A stretch of 64,000 nt of DNA from Chitinophaga ginsengisegetis. Lineage in GTDB: Bacteria; Bacteroidota; Bacteroidia; Chitinophagales; Chitinophagaceae. Each line of letters starts with the position of its first letter. Within the stretch, counting starts at the first letter, position 1. The stretch spans positions 434,001 to 498,000 of the forward strand of contig NZ_FUZZ01000003.1 of the NCBI RefSeq assembly GCF_900168065.1, in the 5' to 3' direction. The translations under genes and the position numbers were made by a program. The notes below the pieces were generated by a model. It saw nothing but the letters and a program-made list of their open reading frames with translations, was not told the DNA's origin and ran no database searches. Positions 1 through 7,801 of the stretch are shown here, piece by piece.

Positions 1-1568
1 GTGTTCAGGGATATACTTTGTGCATTAATAGATTGTCCTTTACCAATGCCAGCTCCATCCTGCGATAGTTTACTTTTGAAGTAATCTTCGTTCATGTTAA
101 CGATATCCGTTCCCACTTCAGAGCGGAAGTTCAGCCATGGCAGGAATTGGTAGCTGGCATAAACATTCCCGAGAGTACGGAAAGTGATCTGTTTATCGGT
201 ATCGTATAATGCATCCAGCAAGCCGTTGTCATACAAAGTTCTTGCATTGGGCTTTCCTGTTTCAGGATCGATTAATGGAGAAATAGGTACCTGTGCCACC
301 AGCTGACCTGGAGTAGAGAAAGAGTTATCATCCGTAACCCTGTCGAGCTGTGAACGGTTAACGCTCATGTTGATACCGATGTTCAGTTTTTCAGTAGCCT
401 GGTGATCAAGGCTCAAACGCGCACCATAACGGGTGAACCTGTTATTGATTACTATCGCATCCTGACCGCTGTAGAAACCGGAAACAAAAAATCTTGTCTT
501 TTCATTACCACCAGTAGCGGAAAGGTTTACCTGGTTGGATCTTGCCACATCACGATATACCTGGTCTTCCCAGTTGGTATTTACAGCCAGATTCCGCCAG
601 TCGGTGCCTAACGAATAATAATCCAGGATATCTGAGTCATACATTTTAGTATAGTCATCTATAGCTTCCTGCTCGGTACCATAACCGGTATCGCCATTGG
701 CGAAATCTGTTTTACCATCATTTACTGCTGCCTCATGGATCAGATCTATATATTCTTTTGCATTCAGGAATCCGCGCTTTTTGGTTGGCTTAGCCCAGCT
801 TGTGTTTACATCCAGGTTAAAAATTGTTTTCTGGTTAAGCTTCCCTTTTTTGGTAGTTACCAGTACCACGCCATTAGAGGCGCGGGCTCCGTAAATAGCC
901 GATGCAGACGCATCTTTCAGTACTTCTACGGATTCAATATCATTTGGGTTAATATCAACGAGGGGGTTGGTAACTTCATTATTGGCATCTGACTGGAGAC
1001 TGCTTTCAACGGGCATACCATCCACAATATATAATGGCTGACTGCTGGCGGAGATAGAAGAGGTACCACGAATTCTTACTTTGATACCCTGTCCTACTTT
1101 ACCACTACCGGATTCGATTACCACACCGGCAGCCTTACCCTGAATAGCCTGTTCAAAGCTTGGAACAGGTATATCTTCTATTTCTTTGGCGTTGATCTTG
1201 GCTATGGATCCGGTTACATCGCGTTTAAGCTGGGTTCCGTAACCTACTACCACTACTTCAGAAATGTCTTTGGTACTGCCACCCAATGCAACATTAATAG
1301 TACTTCTGCCAGAAACAGGCACTTCCTGGTCGGCATAACCAACAAATGAGAATATGAGGGTAGAAGCCCCGGGTTCCACATTCAATTTAAATACACCGTC
1401 GGCGTTGGTAACGGTCCCTTCTTTAAGACCTTTCACCTTAATGGTTACGCCTGGCAAGGGACTACCATCTCTCTGGTCGGTAACTTTACCGGTAACTTGT
1501 TTGGACTGGGCAAACGAAAGCATACAAAATAGCAATAGGATGCCCATAAATGAGAAGAATCGCATCAT
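1..1568 (-). CDS. SusC/RagA-family TonB-linked outer-membrane transporter (partial, N-terminal part)
   Basis: The gene reads leftwards and leaves the window at base 1, so only about 522 N-terminal residues are present. It starts at an MMRFF... signal peptide ending near a SFAQS cleavage site. Next come a carboxypeptidase-D-regulatory-like beta domain (VTGKVTDQRDGSPLPGVT), a DISEVVVVGYGTQ linker and the TonB plug with the SusC signature IYGARASNGVVLVTTKKGK. The barrel then begins. It has no STN domain, so it is probably not the direct target of a FecR/sigma pair, unlike the second SusC in this window. SusC proteins import oligosaccharides or peptides across the outer membrane with a SusD lid; the partner would lie left of the window. 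A 13-bp tandem repeat sits about 45 bp upstream of the start. Confidence 0.93.
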   Translation of the reverse strand, partial: MMRFFSFMGILLLFCMLSFAQSKQVTGKVTDQRDGSPLPGVTIKVKGLKEGTVTNADGVFKLNVEPGASTLIFSFVGYADQEVPVSGRSTINVALGGSTKDISEVVVVGYGTQLKRDVTGSIAKINAKEIEDIPVPSFEQAIQGKAAGVVIESGSGKVGQGIKVRIRGTSSISASSQPLYIVDGMPVESSLQSDANNEVTNPLVDINPNDIESVEVLKDASASAIYGARASNGVVLVTTKKGKLNQKTIFNLDVNTSWAKPTKKRGFLNAKEYIDLIHEAAVNDGKTDFANGDTGYGTEQEAIDDYTKMYDSDILDYYSLGTDWRNLAVNTNWEDQVYRDVARSNQVNLSATGGNEKTRFFVSGFYSGQDAIVINNRFTRYGARLSLDHQATEKLNIGINMSVNRSQLDRVTDDNSFSTPGQLVAQVPISPLIDPETGKPNARTLYDNGLLDALYDTDKQITFRTLGNVYASYQFLPWLNFRSEVGTDIVNMNEDYFKSKLSQDGAGIGKGQSINAQSISLN

Positions 1569-1610
1569 GGCTCTGAGTTTAGATTTAGATTTAATGTCAG
1601 CAGGCTGAAC

Positions 1611-1662
1611 TATTTGGTTGAACTATTTGGTTGAATGATTTGGTTGAATGATTTGGTTGAAC
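1611..1662. repeat. 13-bp tandem repeat, four copies, in the susC leader
   Basis: TTGGTTGAA recurs at 1614, 1627, 1640 and 1653, exactly 13 bp apart, with spacers TATT or TGAT. A single diverged copy (TTGGTTGA) lies further upstream at 1710. The array is in the presumed 5' untranslated region of the partial SusC gene. Confidence 0.9.
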
Positions 1663-1802
1663 AAGTGATACATTGGGCTTAATTCTCATATAAGCAAAAC
1701 ACCGGAAAATTGGTTGACCTTTTCCGTGGAGTAAAACTAAAAAAAAATTTCTACTTTTCTTAATTAAATGTTAAAAGAACTAAATCTAAGGGGATTTTTA
1801 AA

Positions 1803-1833
1803 CAAAAAAAAAGGCAGCCATCAGGCCGCCTTT
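1803..1833 (-). terminator. Intrinsic terminator of the YugP-type peptidase gene
   Basis: A 10-bp stem (AAAGGCGGCC pairing with GGCTGCCTTT, one mismatch) with a 4-nt loop is followed on the minus strand by a run of T. It lies just past the stop codon of the minus-strand peptidase gene. Confidence 0.85.
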
Positions 1834-1856
1834 AATAATATAATAATCTTATTTAA

Positions 1857-2549
1857 TTAGTTATTCCTGCTCCTTGCACCCGTATATATTAATACATAAT
1901 ATACCAGCGTGGCGATAGAAGCGAGTGCCGCTACTACATAAGTCATGGCAGCCCACCAGAGGGCATTTTTCGCCTTGTCGTGTTCGTCTCTGCGCATAAT
2001 GGTGGTGTTATCCAGCCAGGCCAGGGCCCTGCGGGAAGCGTCGAACTCCACGGGCAGCGTTACCACGGAAAAAACGGTGGTAAGCCCAAAAAGGATAATA
2101 CCGGCCAGTAACAGCTGCGGGAAGGTGTTTATGAGGAGGATACCGGCCAGCAGCACCCATGAAACGATATTGGAGCTGAACTGCACAATGGGTACCAGCC
2201 TGGACCGGAGGCCCAGCCAGGGATAGGCAGCCGCGTGCTGCACTGCGTGTCCGCACTCGTGGGCGGCCACGGCTGCAGCGGCCACGTTGGCGCCGTTGTA
2301 TACGTCGGGACTCAGGTTTACCGTTTTATCGGCCGGGTTGTAGTGATCGGACAGAAATCCTTCTGATTCACGTACCTGAACACCGTATATCTGATTGTCT
2401 TTCAACATCTTCTCTGCAATCTGCTTACCGGTTAAACCGGAAGAGGTGGGTATTTCGCTGTAAGCCCGGAACTTACTTTTGAGCACGAAGCTTACCAGCA
2501 GGCTGATCCCCACAAAAATCAGCGATAAAAACATGATTCCAGGTGTCAT
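1857..2549 (-). CDS. Zinc metallopeptidase, YugP family (Zn_peptidase_2)
   Basis: This 230-residue membrane protein has an N-terminal membrane segment (residues about 3-22), then the zinc-binding HECGHAVQH motif near residues 97-105 and hydrophobic segments at about 120-165 and 200-222. This is the arrangement of the YugP/neutral zinc metallopeptidase family (PF04298). The two His and a downstream acidic residue should bind zinc and the Glu should act as general base. The physiological substrate of the family is poorly known. The start ATG at 2549 gives the usual family length. It is a single-gene unit with its own terminator. Confidence 0.88.
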   Translation of the reverse strand: MTPGIMFLSLIFVGISLLVSFVLKSKFRAYSEIPTSSGLTGKQIAEKMLKDNQIYGVQVRESEGFLSDHYNPADKTVNLSPDVYNGANVAAAAVAAHECGHAVQHAAAYPWLGLRSRLVPIVQFSSNIVSWVLLAGILLINTFPQLLLAGIILFGLTTVFSVVTLPVEFDASRRALAWLDNTTIMRRDEHDKAKNALWWAAMTYVVAALASIATLVYYVLIYTGARSRNN

Positions 2550-3075
2550 AATGATATAAAGTTAGATGATCTTATGGCACAAATATCTCACCAGATCCAC
2601 CCTTTTAAGTTTTATTTAGCACTTAACTGCCATCCCTGCTTTTTGTCTGGAAATTATAAATTTAACACTGTCATTATGGCGTTAAAATTATTTTTTACCG
2701 CAAAAAAGCGCCTGTTTGTCATTTAGAAAAATGTGTTTTATTAACATTTATTCATATACAAAAATCATCAACATCAACCCTATTTATCAACATTTTACGA
2801 GCCTCCAATGAAAGTAATATTAGATAAAAACAACCCCTGAAACAAGCGATGGCAGCCACTTTCTCAGATCCTGCCAATACCTCAAAAGTTATTCACATCA
2901 ATTAAATAAACTTTTTTATTCTGAAGCCATTTTGTAATTTAGACCTGAATTTAATGGGTTAGTAAGTAGAAAGAGTCAGCGGAATCTTCCGTTTGGCTCT
3001 TTTCTCTTTTTATACCTCTTCATCTCCTTTTTTAACACTTCTCTTCTTATCATTTCGGTTCAATAAATGTAAAAA
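2550..3075. other. Divergent intergenic region (about 525 bp), AT-rich
   Basis: No credible coding region is seen between the divergent YugP-type peptidase and radA genes. The stretch is AT-rich and holds one terminator-like hairpin at 2970-3003 oriented to the plus strand, described separately, although no plus-strand gene precedes it. Confidence 0.6.
2970..3015 (+). terminator. Terminator-like hairpin without an upstream plus-strand gene (possible end of a small RNA)
   Basis: AAAGAGTCAGCGGAA pairs imperfectly with TTCCGTTTGGCTCTTT and is followed by TTCTCTTTTTA. A weak -7-like box, TAATTTAG (one mismatch to TAnnTTTG), lies about 30 bp upstream. Together they could delimit a very short transcript. 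Confidence 0.35.
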
Positions 3076-3090
3076 CGTTACTTTGTAACG
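3076..3090. promoter_or_regulatory. Inverted repeat just upstream of radA
   Basis: CGTTAC-TTT-GTAACG is a perfect 6-bp inverted repeat about 10 bp before the first possible radA start codon. It overlaps a TACTTTG sequence resembling the -7 element, so it could be an operator or a short leader hairpin. Confidence 0.4.
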
Positions 3091-3100
3091 CATCCTTTTT

Positions 3101-4486
3101 ATGAAAATTATGAGTAAAATTAGAACCGCTTTTTTCTGTCAGAATTGTGGATATGAATCAGCGAAATGGAATGGAAAATGTCCGAGTTGCGGAGAATGGA
3201 ATACGTTTGTGGAAGAAAGAGTGCAAAAAGATATTCCACTCAAACAAGCCGAGTGGAAAAACAACGATACCTCTGCTCCCCGGACACACAAAATAATTAA
3301 CCTCGCCGAAGTAGTTACGAAAGATGAAGAAAGAATATTAACACCCGACAATGAATTGAACCGTGTGCTGGGAGGCGGCATAGTAGCGGGTTCGCTGGTA
3401 TTGGTGGGCGGAGAACCCGGCATCGGGAAATCAACACTCTTCCTCCAGAACGCACTACAGCTGAAGCATATCAAAACACTTTACATCAGCGGTGAAGAAA
3501 GTGAACAACAGATAAAAATGCGGGCCGACCGCATCCAGAATTCCAATGAACAATTCTATCTGCTCACCGAAACTTCTACGCAGACAATCTTCCAGGAAAT
3601 TAAAAAATTACAGCCGCAACTGGTCATTGTGGATTCTATTCAAACATTGCATTCACCATTTATAGAATCTGCACCGGGAAGCGTATCGCAAATCAGGGAA
3701 ACAACCGCCGAATTACAACGCTTCGCCAAAGAAAGTAATACGCCCGTATTCCTTATCGGACACATTACCAAAGATGGCTCCATTGCCGGCCCCAAAGTGC
3801 TGGAACACATGGTGGATACGGTTTTACAGTTTGAAGGCGACCAACATTATGCCTATCGCATTCTCCGAACTATCAAAAACAGGTTCGGTTCTACCGCAGA
3901 ACTGGGCATTTATGAAATGACCGGCACAGGACTCAGACAGGTAACCAACCCTTCAGAGATCCTCATTTCACAACGGGAAGATCTCCTCAGCGGCGTAGCC
4001 ATTTCTGCCACAATGGAAGGAATGCGCCCCCTCCTCGTAGAAGTACAGGCGCTCGTTACGCAATCCGTTTATGGTACCCCGCAACGTACTGCCACCGGCT
4101 TCGACCTGCGCAGGTTGCAACTGCTGCTGGCCGTACTCGAAAAACGCGGCGGCTTCCACTTCGGTGTAAAAGATGTATTCCTAAATATTGCCGGCGGCAT
4201 CCGCGTGGAAGACCCGGCCATTGACCTGGCGGTATTATGCGCCCTGCTTTCATCTTATGAAGACAATGCCATTTCACCCAAAATTTGTTTTTCGGGAGAA
4301 GTGGGTCTTAGCGGTGAAATAAGAGCCGTGAACCGCATTGAACAACGCATTGCAGAAGCAGAAAAACTTGGCTTCGAGAAAATATTTATCTCCCGTTACA
4401 ACAAAAAAGGAATTGATTTCAGTAAATTCCATATCGAAGTAATTGCTGTAGGAAGAGTGGAAGAAGTGTACCAGCGGTTATTCTGA
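3101..4486 (+). CDS. radA: DNA repair protein RadA
   Basis: RadA is a RecA-like ATPase that helps branch migration and processing of recombination intermediates. The 461-residue product shows the full family layout: an N-terminal four-cysteine zinc finger (CQNC...CPSC, residues 13-30), a Walker A motif GGEPGIGKST (103-112), the RadA-specific KNRFG motif (about 256-260), and a C-terminal Lon-protease-like domain from about residue 300. The ATG at 3110 (MSKIRTAFFCQNCG) is an equally good start and matches family N-termini better. The comF homologue follows 27 bp downstream on the same strand. Confidence 0.96.
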   Translation: MKIMSKIRTAFFCQNCGYESAKWNGKCPSCGEWNTFVEERVQKDIPLKQAEWKNNDTSAPRTHKIINLAEVVTKDEERILTPDNELNRVLGGGIVAGSLVLVGGEPGIGKSTLFLQNALQLKHIKTLYISGEESEQQIKMRADRIQNSNEQFYLLTETSTQTIFQEIKKLQPQLVIVDSIQTLHSPFIESAPGSVSQIRETTAELQRFAKESNTPVFLIGHITKDGSIAGPKVLEHMVDTVLQFEGDQHYAYRILRTIKNRFGSTAELGIYEMTGTGLRQVTNPSEILISQREDLLSGVAISATMEGMRPLLVEVQALVTQSVYGTPQRTATGFDLRRLQLLLAVLEKRGGFHFGVKDVFLNIAGGIRVEDPAIDLAVLCALLSSYEDNAISPKICFSGEVGLSGEIRAVNRIEQRIAEAEKLGFEKIFISRYNKKGIDFSKFHIEVIAVGRVEEVYQRLF

Positions 4487-4513
4487 TTACCATATCTTTA
4501 AAAAAACCAATCG

Positions 4514-5203
4514 ATGCTTACCAGTTTGTTTTCCCCACTGGTTCATCTGTTTTATCCGCATTGCTGTGAGCTATGCGGTACTGATCTGCATCAAACAGAT
4601 GAACTGCTATGCCTGCGTTGTATGCAGGCGTTACCCCTCACCCATTTCCAGCGTTATCCCAACAACCCGGTAGCGCAGGTATTCAGCGGAAGGGTTCCCG
4701 TACAACAGGCCACTGCCACGTATTATTATAACCAGTCGTCCGGCCTGCAACACCTGATTCACCGGTTTAAATACGGGCAACGTCCGGATATTGCTACCTG
4801 GCTTGGTAAACAAACCGGTTACCAGCTGCAGGAAAGTGCCTGGATCAGCAGTATCGATTTCTTGGCGCCGGTGCCTTTGAATCCCCGTAAGGAAAAGAAG
4901 CGCGGCTACAACCAGGCCACCCTCCTGGCCAATGGCATTGGCCAGGTAGTACAGCTGCCGGTATACCCGGCCACCCTTCGCAGGGAACAATTCACCGCCA
5001 CCCAAACAAAAAAGGGTCGAACAGACCGGTGGCAGAACGTAGCCGCCGCTTTCCAGGCCAATGGCAACCTTTCAGATGGTTCACACGTACTACTGGTCGA
5101 CGATGTAATTACCACAGGCGCCACTACTGAAGCCTGCTGCAGAGCCCTTCAACAGGCCGGCGCCCGGGTAAGCGTTTGTTGTCTTGCCTATGCCTGGAAA
5201 TGA
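4514..5203 (+). CDS. ComF-family phosphoribosyltransferase-like protein
   Basis: The 229-residue protein has the ComF layout. An N-terminal zinc finger has Cys pairs C18/C21 and C33/C36. A type I phosphoribosyltransferase fold follows, with the PRPP-binding loop VLLVDDVITTGAT at 192-204. ComF proteins take part in DNA uptake in naturally competent bacteria, where they act with the single-stranded-DNA machinery; their role in Bacteroidota is unproven. It follows radA by 27 bp and is probably cotranscribed with it, which fits a DNA-processing role. Confidence 0.9.
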   Translation: MLTSLFSPLVHLFYPHCCELCGTDLHQTDELLCLRCMQALPLTHFQRYPNNPVAQVFSGRVPVQQATATYYYNQSSGLQHLIHRFKYGQRPDIATWLGKQTGYQLQESAWISSIDFLAPVPLNPRKEKKRGYNQATLLANGIGQVVQLPVYPATLRREQFTATQTKKGRTDRWQNVAAAFQANGNLSDGSHVLLVDDVITTGATTEACCRALQQAGARVSVCCLAYAWK

Positions 5204-5252
5204 GAAGGCTAAATTCTTCTCTTTTTTTATCACGGGAATGCTAACTTTACAA

Positions 5253-5275
5253 ATACAGCCCCGCGCTGTATTTTA
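5253..5275 (+). terminator. Hairpin between comF and the glutathione peroxidase gene
   Basis: ATACAGC-CCCGC-GCTGTAT is a perfect 7-bp stem followed by TTTTAA. It may terminate the radA-comF transcript or be a leader hairpin of the next gene, because a TAACTTTA box (7 of 8 to TAnnTTTG) lies just upstream. Confidence 0.45.
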
Positions 5276-5298
5276 ATCTGTCTTTAAAAAAAATCTAT

Positions 5299-5820
5299 AT
5301 GTTCAGATTAGCTATACTATCAGTTGTTATGTTTTTTGCCTCCTCCCATCTTTATGATTTCAAAGTAGATGCCGTTGACGGAGGAAAAATCGATTTCTCC
5401 AAATACAAGGGAAAGAAAGTATTGATCGTGAATACCGCCTCCCTGTGTGGTAACACCCCTCAATACGAAGGCCTGGAAAAACTCTATAAGAAGTACCACG
5501 ACAAACTGGTTATCGTTGGTTTCCCTGCCAATAACTTCGGTTCACAGGAACCCGGCAGCAACAAGGAAATACAACAGTTCTGCACCAAGCAGTATGCAGT
5601 AACCTTCCCGATGGCAGCCAAAATTTCCGTAAAAGGCGCAGACATTCATCCCCTGTACAAATGGTTACTGGATGAAAGTAAAGCCAAACACATGGAGCCT
5701 GCTGAAGTTACCTGGAACTTCCAGAAATATCTGCTGGATGAAAAAGGTAACCTGGTAGCTGTATTTTCTCCCAAAACACAGCCGGAGTCGGCAGAAGTGA
5801 TTGCTGCAATTGAGAAGTAG
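5299..5820 (+). CDS. Glutathione peroxidase family protein (thiol peroxidase, Cys type)
   Basis: The 173-residue protein reduces hydrogen peroxide or lipid hydroperoxides, usually with thioredoxin as donor in bacteria. The catalytic tetrad is intact: Cys50 in NTASLCGNTPQYEGLE (Cys, not selenocysteine), Gln83 in FGSQEPG, and Trp139/Asn140 in TWNFQKYLL. Residues 1-16 are hydrophobic and look like a short signal peptide, suggesting export to the periplasm, although family members are often cytosolic. The gene stands alone between comF and a lipoprotein gene. Confidence 0.92.
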   Translation: MFRLAILSVVMFFASSHLYDFKVDAVDGGKIDFSKYKGKKVLIVNTASLCGNTPQYEGLEKLYKKYHDKLVIVGFPANNFGSQEPGSNKEIQQFCTKQYAVTFPMAAKISVKGADIHPLYKWLLDESKAKHMEPAEVTWNFQKYLLDEKGNLVAVFSPKTQPESAEVIAAIEK

Positions 5821-5876
5821 CTCTTTTATTACCTACATCTAACTTTTGTGTATAAAAGAAATTTTGCAGATACTTG

Positions 5877-5898
5877 CGTAAACGTATATCCGTTTACG
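5877..5898. promoter_or_regulatory. Inverted repeat upstream of the lipoprotein gene
   Basis: CGTAAACG-TATATC-CGTTTACG is a perfect 8-bp inverted repeat about 40 bp before the ATG at 5939. It directly follows a TACTTG sequence. The shape fits a dimeric repressor operator or an mRNA hairpin. Confidence 0.4.
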
Positions 5899-5938
5899 TG
5901 AGTATCCTGTTATTCATTATACAACGCGCACCATATTC

Positions 5939-6490
5939 ATGAAACACTACCTTGTTCCTACAAATAACGCCTTGCCGCTAATGGCATTGCTTTGCTTTTT
6001 AGTGATGCTTTCTGCGTGCCAGCACGAAGTAGATCCCCCTTCGCTTTCATGTCCGGAAATGCAAATGGTTACCACCATTGGAACCAGCAACAACACCATG
6101 ACCTTTAGCCGCAGCCTCCTGTTCCGTGAACGGACAGACACCGGCGGACTAAAATTCCTCAGCGTGGAAACCGTATCCGATTCCTGCAGGGTGGTATTTA
6201 ACCTCACAGATGGTATGTATGACGAAGCCGGATTGAAGAATGATAGTTTGCACCTTAAAACTTATACCTATACCCGGCAGGGAGTACAAACCGGCGGACT
6301 GGTGGCTGTAGCCATTAAAAACAGCAATGGCGAATTCACTTATCTGACCACAGATTCTTCCAGCGTAACAGTCCGTAAAATGAATCTCCGGGCACAAACA
6401 ATTTCCGGCACCTTTTATTTTACAGATAATGAGAAGAAGATCAGTGGTACCGGCACGTTTGAAAATGCCTGCTATGTATCTCTTCAATAA
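5939..6490 (+). CDS. Putative lipoprotein, unknown function
   Basis: I do not recognise a family. The 183-residue product has a lipoprotein signal: a hydrophobic stretch at residues 14-25, then LSACQH with the lipidated Cys at about 27. The mature part is rich in beta-prone Thr/Ser/Gly segments and resembles the small secreted beta-sandwich lipoproteins common in Chitinophaga (DUF6252-like is one possibility, not verified). The Asp/Pro residues after the Cys may favour surface export. It ends 24 bp before holB. Confidence 0.7.
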   Translation: MKHYLVPTNNALPLMALLCFLVMLSACQHEVDPPSLSCPEMQMVTTIGTSNNTMTFSRSLLFRERTDTGGLKFLSVETVSDSCRVVFNLTDGMYDEAGLKNDSLHLKTYTYTRQGVQTGGLVAVAIKNSNGEFTYLTTDSSSVTVRKMNLRAQTISGTFYFTDNEKKISGTGTFENACYVSLQ

Positions 6491-6514
6491 ACCCCTTTTC
6501 GTTATCTTGCGCCC

Positions 6515-7654
6515 ATGCTTTTTTCTGATATCATAGGACAAGGGGATGTAAAGCAACAGCTCGTTCAATCCGTACAACATAACCGGCTAAGTCATGCCAT
6601 GATACTGCTTGCTCCCGAAGGTGCAGGCGGCCTTCCGCTCGGACTGGCTTTTACACAATACCTGGTTTGCGAAAACAAACAAGCACACGATGCCTGCGGC
6701 CAATGCGCCGCATGTACCAAAGCCTCTCAATTTGTACACCCGGACATTCATTACTCTTACCCGGTTATTCCGCGTAAAACAGGCGACAAACCTGTGAGTA
6801 CCGACTATATCACCGAATGGCGGGAATTTGTAACTACACATGCTTATGGCAATGCGTACGACTGGCTGCAGTTTATAGGCGCCGAAAACAAACAGGGTAA
6901 CATTACTGCTACTGAGTGTCAGGACATTATCCATAAACTGAACCTGAAAAGTTTTGAGAGTGGTTATAAGATACTGGTGATGTGGATGCCGGAATACCTG
7001 GGCAATGAAGGTAACCGCCTGTTGAAACTGATTGAAGAACCGCCTCAGAATACTTTGTTTATCCTGATCGCTGAAAACCAGGAACAGATACTGGCCACCA
7101 TCTTATCAAGAACACATCTTATCAAAATAAATCCGCTGGCAAAAGAAGACCTGGTAACAGCGCTGATCCAGAAAAGCAATGTTCCTGCTGCAAAGGCCCA
7201 ACAGATGGCTACCATTACCGCAGGCAATTACCGCGAGGCCCTGTACCTGTTGCAGCATTCAGATGACGACTATCATGAATTGCTCCGCAGCTGGCTGAAT
7301 CACCTGTTTACCGGTAACCGGGTGGCCCTCCAGGAATGGATCGAAGGCATCTCCAGTGCAAAAACCGGCAGGGAAAATCAAAAGCAGTTCCTCCGCTATT
7401 TCATCAACCTGCTGGAACACACGCTCCGCCTGCAATACCTGGATAAAAGCCAGCTGGCTTTTTCCACAGAAGAAATGGACTTTGCGGCCAAGCTGGCCAA
7501 ACTGGCCAACCTGGACCAGATGCAGGAAATTACAGAAGCCCTGAACAACGCCAGCTACTATATAGAACGCAACGCCAACGGAAAGATGCTATTTCATGCC
7601 CTGTCCATCAAGCTGCAATATATATTTAAAAAGAAACCTTTACCGGTTATGTAA
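6515..7654 (+). CDS. holB: DNA polymerase III subunit delta' (clamp loader)
   Basis: The 379-residue AAA+ family protein is the delta' subunit of the clamp-loader complex that places the beta clamp on DNA. The N-terminal region has FSDIIGQGDVKQQLVQ and a zinc module with Cys52, Cys61, Cys64 and Cys67. The Walker A site is degenerate (PEGAGGLPLG, no GKT/S), as expected for delta', which does not hydrolyse ATP. LLKLIEEPPQNTLFILI is the typical sensor-side motif. The start ATG lies 5 nt after a TTATCTTG box, which suggests a leaderless transcript. ricT follows, the same order as holB-yaaT in Bacillus. Confidence 0.92.
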   Translation: MLFSDIIGQGDVKQQLVQSVQHNRLSHAMILLAPEGAGGLPLGLAFTQYLVCENKQAHDACGQCAACTKASQFVHPDIHYSYPVIPRKTGDKPVSTDYITEWREFVTTHAYGNAYDWLQFIGAENKQGNITATECQDIIHKLNLKSFESGYKILVMWMPEYLGNEGNRLLKLIEEPPQNTLFILIAENQEQILATILSRTHLIKINPLAKEDLVTALIQKSNVPAAKAQQMATITAGNYREALYLLQHSDDDYHELLRSWLNHLFTGNRVALQEWIEGISSAKTGRENQKQFLRYFINLLEHTLRLQYLDKSQLAFSTEEMDFAAKLAKLANLDQMQEITEALNNASYYIERNANGKMLFHALSIKLQYIFKKKPLPVM

Positions 7655-7695
7655 TAACCACCGGCATCCTGCGGGGCTTATCAGCTGCTTTTCCC

Positions 7696-7703
7696 TATCT
7701 TTG
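7696..7703 (+). promoter_or_regulatory. -7 box TATCTTTG upstream of ricT
   Basis: A perfect match to the Bacteroidota -7 consensus TAnnTTTG, about 100 bp before the ricT ATG at 7802. It suggests ricT has its own promoter in addition to possible read-through from holB. Confidence 0.6.
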
Positions 7704-7801
7704 TTGCTTCCGGCCTTTTGTTTTTCTGAAAGGAAAAACGTATTTTGAAGAACTGGAATAACCTGAAATGCTTATTTATAAAATTTAAACTAATTAATAA
7801 T

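Noticed and set aside
3101..4486. Possible frameshift or second start in radA
   Set aside because: The frame is complete with all family motifs; the only doubt is between ATGs at 3101 and 3110.
5299..5820. Selenoprotein glutathione peroxidase
   Set aside because: The active-site codon is TGT (Cys), with no in-frame TGA.
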